Shown here piece by piece: positions 28,986 through 40,975 of a stretch of 64,000 nt of DNA (positions within the stretch are counted from its first letter, which is position 1; every line of letters starts with the position of its first letter). The notes under the pieces were generated by a model. The model was not told where the DNA came from. It worked only from the letters and a program-made list of their open reading frames with translations, and ran no database searches. The DNA is from Ehretia macrophylla (Eukaryota; Streptophyta; Magnoliopsida; Boraginales; Ehretiaceae): NCBI GenBank assembly GCA_037974665.1, contig CM075775.1:30385732-30449731 (forward strand), given 5' to 3'. The position numbers were made by a program, and so were the translations under genes.

Positions 28986-30250
28986 ATGGCAGAACAAGAA
29001 GGAAATATCCCGCCTCTTCCTATAGCTCAGCCTGTTAATCAACCTGTGAACCAACCAATCACTTTACATCAACATTTTTCACCGGGTGATTTTGATCTTG
29101 AATTTGCCATAGCCCTACCGGCTCTTGGTAATATAAATTTTGAGCTCAAAACACAGACTATTTCAATGCTTCCTTCCTTATATGGAAAAAGCAATGAAAA
29201 TCCTCACGCTCACATCGTGCAATTCATCGAAGCATGCACAATGCTTCATATTCCTAATGTAAGCCGTGAAAACATCCACCTACGTCTGTTACCCTTTTCA
29301 TTGAAAGATAAGGCCAAATAGTGGCTAAATCATTTAGACGCAAGAGTAATCACTTCATGGGGAGAACTTATTCAGAAATTTTTACATAGGTTCTTCCTAA
29401 TGGCTAAGACTACTACTTTGCGAACAAATATCATGACATTGGCACAGTCGGACTTAGAGTCGTTTCATGAATGGTGGGAAAAGTTTAACGATCTTAAGAA
29501 TCAGTATTCTCACCATGGGTTTGAACGTCTCAAACTCTTGCATTATTTCTTCAAAGGTCTTACCCCTCATAATAAGATGATAGTTAATGCAATGAGCAAT
29601 GGAGGCTTCTATAACCTCACAGCGGACAAAGCTTGGAGAAGAATAGAAAATATTGATGAAGACTCTCTCCAAAACATTGCTGATGACAAAGAGAGAAAGA
29701 GTACCCATAATCCCCAAAAGAGGGCATTGTTTGAAGTTAAATCTAGCTCCAATTCCCCATTGACTAACAAAGTAGATTCCCTAACACAGCAATTAGAAAA
29801 ATTTATCTCTCTAGGATCTTCTTCTTTTTCACAAGCTCCTCAAATCACGGAAGTTTGTACCGTCTGTTCTGCAGTAGATCACTCTACTCTGGACTGTCCA
29901 ATCGGTTTACAATTTCCTGAATTTATGCAAGAACAAGTTTGCGCCACCTAAGAATATACGAGGAATTACAATCCGTATTCTAACACGATAATTCCAGCTG
30001 GCGAGACAATCCTGCATTTTCATGGCGACAAGGGAATCAAGAGATTCAGTTTCCTCAACAACAATATCAGAAACAACAAGGAAATTTTGAGCCTCGTTTC
30101 CCTCATCAGCAATATCAAAGGCCTCAAAATTCTAACCCTCCTGGTTTTTACCAAGTCCAATTCCGAACACAACGGAACAACTTTCCCGCTCTTCTTCCTG
30201 CACAGTCATCATCTGATGACAAGTTTGTTAAACTCTTACAATTAGTGCAA
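28986..30250 (+). pseudogene. gag part of the Athila-like element
   Basis: Recognised by the retrotransposon gag domain typical of Athila and Ty3 elements, including FHEWWEKFNDLKNQYSHHGF and LLHYFFKGLTPHNKMIVNAM, and later a Cys-rich segment (CTVCSAVDHSTLDCP). Extents are rough. It is part of a broken element. Confidence 0.8.
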
Positions 30251-30599
30251 GTTCAGCAACAATCGATTGGTAAACTTGAAGCACAAAGTGGGGAGCTGAC
30301 CCAAAATATAAGCAGGAGAGATGAAGGAAAACTCCCGTCTCAAACCATGGAAAATCCACGAGGACAATGTAGTAATGTCCAAACTGAGACCGCCCACGAA
30401 CAGGCTAAGGCTGTAACTACCATTAGGAGTGGGAAAGTGATAGACAAGGAGGTTAGAAAAAAAGATAGGGATATTCCTGAGGAGACAGAGGAACCTGCAA
30501 TCGAGGTTTTAAGCAACGATGTAAATGACTCCCGTAGGAATGAAAACCCAACGGTAGAGCCTTTAGTTGAACCTTCATCCAAAGTACCTTTCCCAACAA

Positions 30600-31400
30600 C
30601 TCTGTCTCGTCCGAAACCGAGTGTTGATCCTACACAGCTCAAGGTCTTAGAGCATCTGAAAGATATTAAGATCAATCTGCCTTTAGTAGAGGTAATCCAA
30701 CAAATCCCTGCCTATGCCAAATTTCTGAAGGATTTGTGTGTGAAAAAAAGATGGACCAACTCCATTCCTCAAACAGTCCGTCTTACTAAAAATGTTAGTA
30801 GCATCTGCACTAGAAGGTTGCCTCAGAAGTGCAGTGACCCAGGAGCTTTCACTATTCCATGTTTCATTCAGGACCAACGTATAGAAAACGCCTTGCTTGA
30901 TTTAGGGTCTAGTGTTAACCTTATTCTTCACATAGTTTACCAAAGGCTAGGTCTTGGAAAGTTGACCCCAACAAATGTAACCCTCCAGTTGGTAGATAGA
31001 TCTGAGAGGAGACCTCGAGGTATTGTAGAGGATGTCCTAGTCAGAGTAGGAGAATTTTTGTTCCCAGTTGACTTCATTGTATTAGACATGGACTTAGTTC
31101 ATGATAACAAGAATACTACTCCCGTTCTACTAAGCAGACCATTTCTAGCAACAGCTGATGCTGTTATCTATTGTAGAACGGGTATGATTGAACTGACTTT
31201 TGGGAACATGAGAACAAAATTGAGGGTTGCTGATGCAGCCAATAAGATGAAGAAGGATGAGGAGGAAGAATGCTTTCATTTAGAAACCATTGGTTCTTGT
31301 ATAGATGAATATGCCCACGTACTTTTGACCCCTGATGAGGAAATAGCAAAGCTTGAACGACTCTTGTATGACTGCGACATTTCACCATAAATGGTCGCCT
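30600..31400 (+). pseudogene. Protease part of the Athila-like element
   Basis: A retropepsin-like segment is visible, with ALLDLGSSVNLI in place of the usual D-S/T-G active-site context, preceded by a gag-to-protease linker with basic and proline-rich sequence. Extents are rough. It is part of a broken element. Confidence 0.65.
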
Positions 31401-31599
31401 CCACTTCTCTTGTGAATGATTCGGGAGAGACTGATCTAATAACAAACCCTCTCTCTGCAGCTTCTGATAGTCCAACAATTGAGTCTCCACCAGCTTTGGA
31501 ACTCAAAACATTGCCCGAGCACCTTAAGTATGCCTACTTAGGCCTGATGAGACCCTTCCAGTCATCATTGCTTCGGATTTAACCATCGAGCAAGAAGGT

Positions 31600-33010
31600 A
31601 AACTCTTAGAAGTCCTAGGTACTCATAAGAAGGCAATAGGATGGATAATCACTGATTTAAGAGGAATTGATCCCTCTGTGTGCATGCATAAGATTCACCT
31701 CGAAGAAGGAGTTACTCCTTCTCGAGAATTTCAGAGGAGACTGAACCCAAAAATTGGTGATGTCGTCCATAAAGAGATAATCAAGTTACTTGATGCTGGT
31801 ATCATCTACCCAATCTATGATAGCCCTTGGGTGAGTCCGGTACAAGTTGTACCAAAGAAATCTGGGATTACTGTGATCCCAAATGATAAAGGTGAACTCA
31901 TTCCTACACGCACTACCACTGGTTGACGTGTATGTATTGATTATAGGAAGCTCAACTCCAAAACTCGAAAAGACCACTTTTCTTTACCCTTCCTAAATCA
32001 AATCCTTGATAGAGTAGCCAGATGGGGCTACTACTGTTTCTTAGACGGATACTCTGGTTACAATCAGATTCCTATGTTTCCAAGGGATCAAGAAAAAACC
32101 ACTTTCACTTGTCCTTACGGAACATTCGCTTACCACCGCATGCCTTTTGGGTTATGTAATGCGCCAGCGAAATTTCAACGGTGTATGATGGCCATATTTT
32201 CTAATATGATTGAGAAATTCCTGGAAGTCTTTATGGATGACTTCTCGGTTTTTGGAGTGGACGTTAATGAGTGCCTTAATCACCTTTCTTTTGTCTTAGA
32301 TCGATGTGTACAAATGAATCTGGTCTTATGTTGGGAAAAGAACCATTTCATGGTTCAACAAGGGATAGTTCTTGGTCATGTAGTTTTTAGAGATGGGATC
32401 CATGTTGATCCAGCTAAGGTGGAGATAAGAGAAAAGCTCCATAATCCTAAAACTGTGAGGGATGTTAGATCTTTCTTAGGACACGCTGGTTTTTACAGGT
32501 GTTTCATCAAAGACTTCAGTCAAATTGCCAGACCTCTTACAAGGCTCTTAGTACATGATATTCCCTTCAAAGTTAATGATGAATGTATTAAGGCCTTTGA
32601 GAAGCTTAAGTCTTTGATATCCTCTGTACCTATCATTCAAACTCCTGACTACAATCTGTCATTTGAAATCATGTGTGATGCCTCCGACTATACTGAGGAC
32701 AACACAGAGGCAAGTTACCATACGTAATCTACTATGCTAGCAAAACTTTGGATGATACACAAAAGAACTACACAACCACTGAGAAAGAATTATTAGCGGT
32801 AGGTTTTGCACTTGACAAGTTTAGGACTTATGTCTTGGGATCAAAAGTGGTAATTTTTACTGATCATGCTGCCTTGAAATATTTGTTCACCAAGAAGGAT
32901 TCAAAACCTCGCTTAATCCGTTGGATACTCCTACTTCAAGAGTTTAACATTGAAATCAAAGATAAATGAGGTAGTGGCAATTCTATGGCTGATCATCTCT
33001 CACGGCTTAT
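31600..33010 (+). pseudogene. Reverse transcriptase and RNase H part of the Athila-like element
   Basis: Reverse transcriptase motifs are recognisable: SPWVSPVQVVPKKSG, TFTCPYGTFAYHRMPFGLCN and FMDDFSVFG (the FxDD catalytic motif). These are followed by SFLGHAGFYRCFIKDFS (connection) and an RNase H segment with [20 protein letters not shown]. This order and sequence style are those of the gypsy superfamily. Part of a broken element. Confidence 0.9.
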
Positions 33011-33169
33011 GTCTCAATAACCACTAAATCTTCTTCCATTTCGAGATGTGTTTCCTGATGAACAACTATGTTTCATCTCTCAACGAACTCCGTGATATGC
33101 CAACATTGTCAATTTTTTAGCAGCTAAGCAACTACCTCCACATTGGGGAAAAAGAGAGAAAGATCGATT

Positions 33170-34390
33170 CATGGCCCAAGTAAAGTATTTCTTTTGGGAA
33201 GACCCTTACCTTTTCAAGATATGTGCTGATCAAGTAATCAAACGATGTATACCTGAAGACGAATTCACGAGTATACTTCAATTTTGCCACTCTGAAGCAT
33301 GTGGTGGCCATTTTGGAGGAAAGATGACAGTTGCCAAAGTCCTTAAAAGTGGGTTCTTCTGGCCCACTCTTTTCAAAGATGCCCAACAAGTTTGTAAAAA
33401 TTTCCCCCAATGTCAACAAGCTGGCTCTATCTCAAGAAGGGACATGATGCCCCTTACGCCCATTCTTATATGCGAAATATTTGATGTATGGGGTATAGAC
33501 TTCATGGGTCCTTTTCCTCATTCATCAGGTTATACTTATATTTTTGTTGGTGTGGACTATGTGTCCAAGTGGGTAGAGGCAGTAGCAACCCAAACCAATG
33601 ACCACAAAGTCGTGGTCAAGTTCATTAAAGAGAACATCTTTTCTCGATTTGGGGTGCCGCGTGTACTTATAAGTGACGGAGGACATCATTTTCGTCACAG
33701 GACACTAGAAGCCCTTCTAAGAAAATACTCAGTCCACCACAAGATAGCAACGCCTTACTACCCACAAACAAGTGGTCAAGTATAGGTGTCGAATAGGGAA
33801 ATCAAGTCAATTATTCAGAAAACGATTAGGTCCGATTGCAAAGATTGGTCAAGTCGTCTGCATGACGCATTATGGGCCTACCGTACTGCTTTCAAAACTC
33901 TCATCGGCATGTCCCCTTATAGATTGGTATACGGTAAAGCTTGCTACCTCCCTGTTGAACTAGAGCATAAAGCCTATTGGGCTATTAAGGCCCTAAACTT
34001 TGACTTGCAACAGGCGAGTGAAGGTAGGAAGTTGGCGTTGAGTGAATTGGAAGAGCTCCGCTTTGAAGCTTATGAGAATGCCAAAATCTACAAAGAGAGA
34101 ATGAAGAAGATTCATGATAGATCTATTCTAAGAAAGACTTTTTCACCTTCTGATAAAGTGTGGCTATTTAATTCTAGGTTGAAGTTCTTCCCAGGCAAAT
34201 AGAGAACAAAGTGGGATGGTCCTTATGAAGTGCTTAAAGCATATCCGTTCGGAGTTATCTTGATTAAACATCCTACAAATGGGCGTATTCTCACAGTCAA
34301 TGGGCAACGATTAAAGCATGCTTTCGATCATAAGGTAGTCCCTCATGAAGTTAAATCCGTTGAACTTCTGGACCCTGTATACCTTCCATA
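33170..34390 (+). pseudogene. Integrase part of the Athila-like element
   Basis: An HHCC-type zinc-binding segment is visible (CHSEACGGHFGGKMTVAKVL), then the core beginning WGIDFMGPFPHSSGYTYIFV, and C-terminal sequence with the TPYYPQTSGQ and [10 protein letters not shown] motifs usual for plant gypsy integrases. Part of a broken element. Confidence 0.9.
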
Positions 34391-34399
34391 AAATGGAAT

Positions 34400-36472
34400 C
34401 TACATAGCTAATAGCATTAAACTCAATACAACCGTCTGGCTGAAGACGTTAAACTTAGCGCTACTAGGAGCCAACCTAGTATTCTTTTGTGTAAATATTT
34501 GTTTAATTTTTGTCGTTTACATGTACTCTTTGAATCTTTCTCCAGCTTTAGGTAGTTTGGGTTTTAAGCCCAGAGGAATATTTATAAAGGTACCAGTGTT
34601 GTTTTACTAGTTGTCACTGTAAGTTTCTGTGTGCGGTTGGCTTAATTGTGCAACTCTGTCTTATAGTGTGAGCTACTCCACCAACTTTATGTAGTTTGGG
34701 TCTGTTGGGTATTACTTGATAAGGTAGTTAGGAGTGTGAGCATACACCTGACGTAACGTCTGTAACGTAAAACCCCACTGTTCTATCCTTGACCCTGTGG
34801 AACTGGCTTTGGCCTTAAGTGTGCCGAAGGAAAGCACTAGATGTCGTGAGCTCAGGAACCTCTGGAAGAGCTAGTATGTTCAGTAGTATCAAACTCTAGA
34901 ACCCCAGAAAAGAGTCTAAATGGCTTGGGTAGTTTATTTATTTGCTTTATGTATTAGTTATTTTCCGTGACCATATTTCTTTTTGGTTTATCCCCTATAT
35001 ATTTGTTTTGTCTATTTAGTATAGCTAACTATTTTTGTTGTGTTGATGATAATTTGTAAAATACTTTTTCTACTAATCTTTAATTGCAGAATGATACATC
35101 TTTTGACAAAAGTTAGTAGAGAAGCTTTGACATCAACATAGAAATGTTTCACATTAGGTGATATCTTTCCTTACTACATTTCCCTTTATACCTGATCAAC
35201 CTGCGCTGTAGAGCAAGAAAATCATAGGTTTGGGGATGTAGCATTTGTCATTATGTTATTACTTGCAAATTACACTCTCACTCTTTTACATTGCTATTTG
35301 CTCGAGGACAAGCAAAGTTTTGGTGTGGGGGTGCATACGTTTCATGAATTTTTTTTTCAAAATATGCAAGATTTACACCATTTTTGTTTATGAGAAGAGT
35401 AGTTTGCTACCTTACCTGTTTAAAAATGATGATTTAGATGATTTGAGAACCTATTTTGTTAGCTATGTATTGTGAAAAACTCTGAGGGAACTCTGTAAGA
35501 AAAACTTTGGAGTACTGTATTCATGAATAAACCTAGCTGTTCTTCTGTTATTCAATTGATAGGTTTGTGATTATGAAAGGACTGAGATAGGATTACCGTT
35601 TGTTATGAGAACTCATTGTGATTGAAACCTGAACCCTTATGTCATGTCTGTACAGTATGTTATGTTACTCTATCTGTATGTACACTCTGAAAAAAGAAAA
35701 AGAAAAAAAAAAGAAAAAAATAGAAAAAGAAAAAAACAAAGAAAACAATGAAAAAAATAGAAAAACGAAAAAGAGTTGTACATACCTTTACTGTTGAATA
35801 AATTTTTGGTATAAATATATTGTAAATCTCTACGCACCACTATCCTAGACATTGTAATTTGAGATATGTGCTATAGTGTAAAGTTTCGAGCCTGGATATC
35901 TCGGGTGATTAAGGCACCTAGGGGTCCCTTTAAAACCTAGCAACCTCAGTCATAATGGCGGGGGATTGTTGGCCTTAAAGCCCGCTACATGGGATATTCA
36001 AAAAGCAAAGGAAACTGAACACTATATAGAGGTATTATTAGTTGTACTTTTATATTTCTGGCAAATATTAAAGGATTAAGGCATGATCAAGAGTTTGATT
36101 ACAAATGTAGGTAAGAATATCAAGGTCCAAACTGGTTGCATAACTTGGAAGTTGGGAATTGAATGAACTTAATTTGCTTAGTTTACTTCTAAATATGTAC
36201 TCCGAAGCAATCAATAGTCAATTTCCAATAAGATTACCTATTTGTAAAAACTATGTACAAAGTTCTCTTATCATGTTTGTCATTAATTGCTGAATATGTT
36301 TAAGATAGTAGATTGCATTTCTCATGTTTCAGATTTGAAAAGTGTTTGACAAAAAGATAGGATAGATTACTTCATCTGTTTTTGACTTGTAAAAATTATG
36401 TAAAATCTACTTTCACATCTGTTTTAAAGACAGTCTTGCTTGAGGGCAAACAAGGTTTAGGTTTGGGGATGT
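34400..36472 (+). other. 3' internal region of the Athila-like element, ending in a polypurine stretch
   Basis: About 2.1 kb lies between the integrase and the right LTR. In several Athila members this space carries an envelope-like frame; none was recognised here. It contains an A/G-rich tract (about 35690-35775). It ends with CAAGGTTTAGGTTTGGGGAT just before the right LTR, the presumed plus-strand primer. Confidence 0.6.
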
Positions 36473-38264
36473 TGATGTGACTGTATTTGCAGCACTCAAA
36501 CCTTGGTATTTGTACCATATTTGTATCTTAATTTGGGAATTATTGCAATACTTTGATATTTTTGATGCAATGTAGGATGACACATAAAAGTGGAAAATCA
36601 GACCTACAACGATCCAAATTACAAGTCAAGAAGTCAAGAATGAGAAAACACGAGAAGTGGTTGAAGAATGAAGCTTATAGAGGAGAAATTTGGTTGAAAC
36701 TAGCACGAAATCAGACTTGGAATAATGACCCAAATGATCTCAAATAGTGACACATGTCTGATTTTAGCCAAATTCCATCGTTTAGAGGGTCAAAATAGTG
36801 AAAAACGCCTGAAGATGTTGCGGTCAACGAACCGGCCAAAGTCAAAGACAAACTCAAGTGTTGACCAAGAATTGAAGCCTGTAGAGGAAGAATTTGGCCA
36901 AACTTAGTGCAGAAACAGACTCAGAACGCCAAATAACCTTGGAATAGCATTGGTCAACTTTTCGGTCAACGCGTGAATAGTATCGATCAACGCATGAATA
37001 GTGATGGTCAATGCTTGAACAGTAAAAATGCGTGCAGAATACGTGAATATTAGTATCTTCGTGAATAGTATCTGCGTGAATAGTAGTTGAGTGAATAGTA
37101 ACCTCGTGAATAGTAGTTAAATTTTCCTATAAATAGACATCACCCCTCTTCATATTTTTACACAATTTTTGAGAGCTTTGGAATATTTTTCCAATATTTC
37201 AATTTTTGTCAAGTTATTTTTATAGTTCTTATTTAGGATTTTGCCAAAATAGCTATATACGGAGGAAGTCCTGCCTAGTGGCTCTTATTCAGGGGCATTT
37301 TGCCTGAATAGCTACTATACAGCGGACATCCTAATGTTCATTTTTTAGCCTTTGCTCAAAAATAGCTCTTATTCGGGAGAAGTTCTGTCCGAATAGCTAT
37401 AGAATTTATGTTCAGACCTGGAGTTCAGAAATATGCGTTCGTCAATACGGGGGAGCCTTTCTTGACTCTCTTTCATTTGTATAAACTCGTATTTATTATG
37501 TTTGAGTAGAATTCTTATCTAGGGTAGGATATTGTAAATAATGGTCTTTTAATATATGGTCTCAGATTCGGATAATTTAGTTTTAATGCAATATATGGCT
37601 TGTATTAATTAATTATTGTCTTTCATACATAATGCTTTTAAGTAGATGATATGATTGCTTTATTTTCGTATCATATATCCATGCTTTAATAGTGAATCAA
37701 TAGCTTGACAACCTTAAAGATTCCAATAAATTATAGGTAATGCTTTTAAGTAGACCATAGTTTCTAGACTAGTAAGAAGATGTTGATTACTTATGTTGAA
37801 ACAGACCTTTTACACTAGGTTGCAAGGACATATCCATACTATGGCTATACGCTCGTAGATGGAATGACACATACATCAAAGTTAGCAATCGAGATTTTAA
37901 TAGACTAAGTTAATTGACTAAGTTTATGCTTGTAGCTTAACCTCTTGTATAGAATTTAAGAATCCGGATACTGAGCCTACATTAATTGCCTTATTTGCAT
38001 ATTTGATCCCTAGATATTCTTCCGTACTTAGCTAAACCAAAACCTTAGCTTTTAGTTTACATTTTTACCCGTTACTCAAACGTCATTTCAAATTGTCACT
38101 TACCGCTTTGAACACTTTCACACTTTACACTAACTAACTAACGAGCTTCCCTGTGGATACGATTCCGCACTCTTTGCACACTACACTATAAGATCCGTGC
38201 ACTTGCGAGTTATTAAAACTTGGTTATTTTGCACATATTTATAACACACACCAAGTAGCGATCA
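36473..38264 (+). repeat. 3' LTR of the Athila-like element
   Basis: 1792 bp, with the same termini as the 5' LTR (TGATGTGACTG...GTAGCGATCA), followed by the GTCCC target duplication. A by-eye comparison of two stretches of 120 and 200 bases gave about 4% difference from the 5' copy. Confidence 0.9.
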
Positions 38265-38452
38265 GTCCCAAATTAATTAAATGCAGACGGGCCTAAAATG
38301 GTAATTACACATTACCATTAAATTCAAAAAAAAAAAAAAAAGGTTTGAGTTACGTTTGCCGTTGATGTAAATCACAGCTCAAATTGCTTGGGTCCGGATT
38401 GCCTGGAGCCCGGTCACGAGAACTACCCATGAAAATAATATAATCTGCCATT

Positions 38453-38520
38453 GGCCATTTGGTCTAGTGGTATAGTTCTCTCTAGGTGCGAGGTCTTGAG
38501 ATCAATTCTTGTGTATAACA
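38453..38520 (+). tRNA. Degenerate tRNA-Pro-like sequence
   Basis: CATTTGGTCTAGTGGTATAG followed by TTCTC and GGTGCGAGGTCTTGAGATCA resembles the D-arm/box A and box B of plant tRNA-Pro(TGG). The anticodon arm is shortened and the acceptor stem does not pair, so it is a relic or the head of a tRNA-derived SINE, not a working gene. Confidence 0.45.
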
Positions 38521-38525
38521 TCTTT

Positions 38526-39058
38526 TTAATTTGTTTGCCGTAAAATATTTTTTTAAAAAATATTTTCCCAAATTTTTTATGTTTCGTAATACTGGGAAAT
38601 TGGTTAATTAAAAAATATTTTACAGTAAAAAATGGTAGTTACTTTTGCTCAATTTTTTGGTGTTTAGTAACACCAAAAAATTGGTCAACTATAAAATATT
38701 TTACAGTCAAATATTACGGCTAGTATAAAGTTTGAAAAAATATTTTCATGTCCTTTAAGAGAAAAAAATATTTTCCGGAACTCACTTACCCCTACTCCCT
38801 TGCTCTACCCCCACCCCCACGGTTAACATATATATTATGTATATATATATATTTTTATAAAATCTAATGTCGAAAAATATTTTTCACTGTACATCCAAAT
38901 ACCATAAAATATTTTTCCAGTATTCTATTTTTCAGGAAAACATTATCCATCAACGAGTTCTTTTACGACAAACAAACGGAGGTCAGAAAAATATTTTATT
39001 TTTCAAAAAAAAATATTTTTCACAAATAAATTATTTTACGGCAAACAAACGGAGTCTT
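38526..39058. repeat. MITE-like element with TTTGTTTGCCGTAAAAT ends
   Basis: The left end reads TTTGTTTGCCGTAAAATATT and the right end is its inverted counterpart TATTTTACGGCAAACAAACG (about 39029-39050). The interior holds further partial copies of the AAAATATTTT motif in both orientations. No transposase and no firm target duplication were seen. Confidence 0.5.
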
Positions 39059-39826
39059 AAATAATATAAGAAAGGTTTAGACCTTCCTTAAATTAAAAAT
39101 ATATATATATAATTTCCGCTAAAGGTGAATCGGAAGTAAAACTTTTAGTCCAAATATTCATTAGAAGGTCATGAAAGGTTATATGATTAGGGATCAGAGA
39201 AACAAGGTCACTCATCCGCCCTACAAAGGCAACCTGATATATTAAACTCAAAGAGTGCATCATTAGCCCACTCTTGTGAGCTCAGAGTCAGAGTGAAGCA
39301 ATTGGGATAAGAAAAGGGGTAATTGCCAGCCTTAAAAGATTTTGCTAGCTAGTCTGCTATTCTATTGTCCATTCTACGAACAAAAGAAAAAGTAATAATA
39401 GGGATAGCTTGGAGAAATTTTTGAACAAAACAAGATGTCACGGAAACAAGATCTGAACCCGTGATCTCAAGATTACGACTCTTATGAGCTACCAAACTAC
39501 TCTATCTTGCGGTAAAGAGAAGAACTTAATGTGAGTGCAGTTGATAGAGACTGAAGTGGTTTGAAGAGAATTTTAACACTGTCTCAATAATAAGATCAAG
39601 TAAATTAGAAGAGGCAATCATCTGACACTCCTTGTTTATTATATTATAAAAAAATAAAGAATGTTCTGGAACATCCTTAGAATTAGATATTATTCCTCCG
39701 TTGACCATATTGAAAGATGGTTGAGTCTCTTCATTTTTACTTTAGAATCTCTTTTTTAGGAAGTTTGCCAATATGTTTTCTTCTTATATATATATATATA
39801 TAAAGTTAGCATTTAAAAGTTAATTG

Positions 39827-39899
39827 GCGCCCATGGCCTAATGGATAAGGCGCTTGACTTCTAATCAAGCGATTGTGGGTTCGAGTCCCACTGGGCGTG
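39827..39899 (+). tRNA. tRNA-Arg (anticodon TCT)
   Basis: 73 nt with all four arms. The 7-bp acceptor stem GCGCCCA/TGGGCGT includes one G-T pair at its base. The anticodon stem CTTGA/TCAAG frames the loop CTTCTAA with anticodon TCT (reads AGA), and the T-arm is GTGGG TTCGAGT CCCAC. Box A (TGGCCTAATGG) and box B (GGTTCGAGTCC) are intact. A TTTTT terminator follows at about 39905. There is no intron. A decayed duplicate lies at 57012..57089. Confidence 0.95.
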
Positions 39900-40975
39900 T
39901 ATAGTTTTTATTTTTATTTTATTGCACTCCAGCTCCAAACAACCCATTGAGTTCATTTTTATTCCATGCTTGTAGCCACCAGTTGAGTGTAGCAACATGG
40001 CTTTCAGTCTGCAACGTTGTTTTTTAGTAATTATTGTTACATTTCACTCTTTCATTTGTCTATCATTTTTATATAATAATTTTTTAATATGTACATATAA
40101 ATTTAATAATCAATACATAAACTTTTATTATACAAAGAAAAGATTAACCGATAATATAAAACATTATTCTTTACCCATTGATAACCAAATGCTTTCAAAA
40201 CAAATTCGGTGGGACGAGTTATACAATAATTGATGCTTGATTTAATAATTAAGGTCCTTTCACTAGAAGGACAAGAAAATTAAGGCTGATATGCATAAAG
40301 GACCTACATTTTTTTATTTTTTATTTTTGAAGTGAAGAGAATTGTTAGTATTATACTATGACAATTATCATTTCCTCTCACAAATAGATCTGCATACGGA
40401 TATGCATAAGTAATAATATGGACTTTCCAAAGAGTGACCCTTCTTTGTAAAGCATAACATGTTTCATTGTCTATCCAATGAAAGTTGCTGGCGATATCAT
40501 GGAGCAGGCACACGACACACCACTAAGTTTTGCATTGAGCATCAATATTGAAGTCGTATTATACTAAACGAAAATGAAAAACAAATTTAAGGCCGTTATG
40601 CATAAGTAATTTTTTTTTTTTTTTTTTTTGAAGTGATGAAATAGCATTATACTAAGTGAAAATTAAAGAATAGAATTCATACATCAGTTGTTATAACTAA
40701 GCATGCATAATCTAACAGATGCTGCACCAATTCATACTCCCAAGTGTGATTAATCTAATAAAAGCTACTTAAAACTTCTTCAACTACGGTATATTTCACT
40801 GGCCAAATATTAGAGCAAAGAAAAAGACTAGACAAGTTACAAGTCTAAAAGGGCTAGTAGAAATATAACTCCAGATACGGGAGGAGAAAAGAGAGACGAG
40901 CTCTTAGATGTCCTCCTCGAAGGGACACTCTTGTGTATGTGTTTCTGTCTGCTGCTGCTGCTGCTGCTGCTGCTG
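39900..40975. other. Between tRNA-Arg and the HRA1-like gene; includes that gene's 3' UTR
   Basis: AT-rich, no gene supported. It contains two related stretches beginning near 40270 and 40590 (GCTGATATGCATAAAGGACC and GGCCGTTATGCATAAGTAAT). All of it belongs to duplication copy A. The final part (40951-40977) is a run of nine CTG units, CAG on the gene strand. Confidence 0.5.

Larger units (their letters stand above)
26712..38264 (+). mobile_element. Ty3/gypsy LTR retrotransposon, Athila-like, degenerate
   Basis: An 11.55-kb element with two LTRs (26712..28549 and 36473..38264), a 5-bp target duplication GTCCC (26707-26711 and 38265-38269), a tRNA-Asp-type primer-binding site directly after the left LTR, and a polypurine stretch before the right LTR. 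Parts in order are gag, protease, reverse transcriptase/RNase H and integrase, the gypsy order. It is broken in all major coding parts, with roughly ten breaks, and is treated as a fossil. By eye the LTRs differ at about 4% of aligned positions, which at usual plant rates suggests an insertion on the order of 1.5-3 million years ago. Confidence 0.9.
22847..38428. mobile_element. TIR-bearing DNA transposon-like element containing a nested Athila element
   Basis: The left end begins GGGAAATTCTAGGACCCGGG; the reverse complement of the right end begins GGGTAGTTCTCGTGACCGGG. The two ends agree at about 18 of the first 24 positions. The flanks are CTGAAAATA (22838-22846) and ATGAAAATA (38429-38437), an 8-bp perfect or 9-bp near-perfect target duplication, which would fit hAT or Mutator-like elements. 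Without the nested LTR element (26712..38264) and its duplicated target it is about 4.0 kb. No transposase reading frame was found, so it is non-autonomous or decayed. Copy B of the segmental duplication has a plausible unoccupied counterpart near 54622 (AGCTGAAAACAATAT). Confidence 0.6.

Noticed and set aside
35690-35775. Possible origin or structural element in an A/G-rich tract
   Set aside because: Simple A/G sequence inside the LTR element; nothing distinguishes it from slippage-generated repeats.
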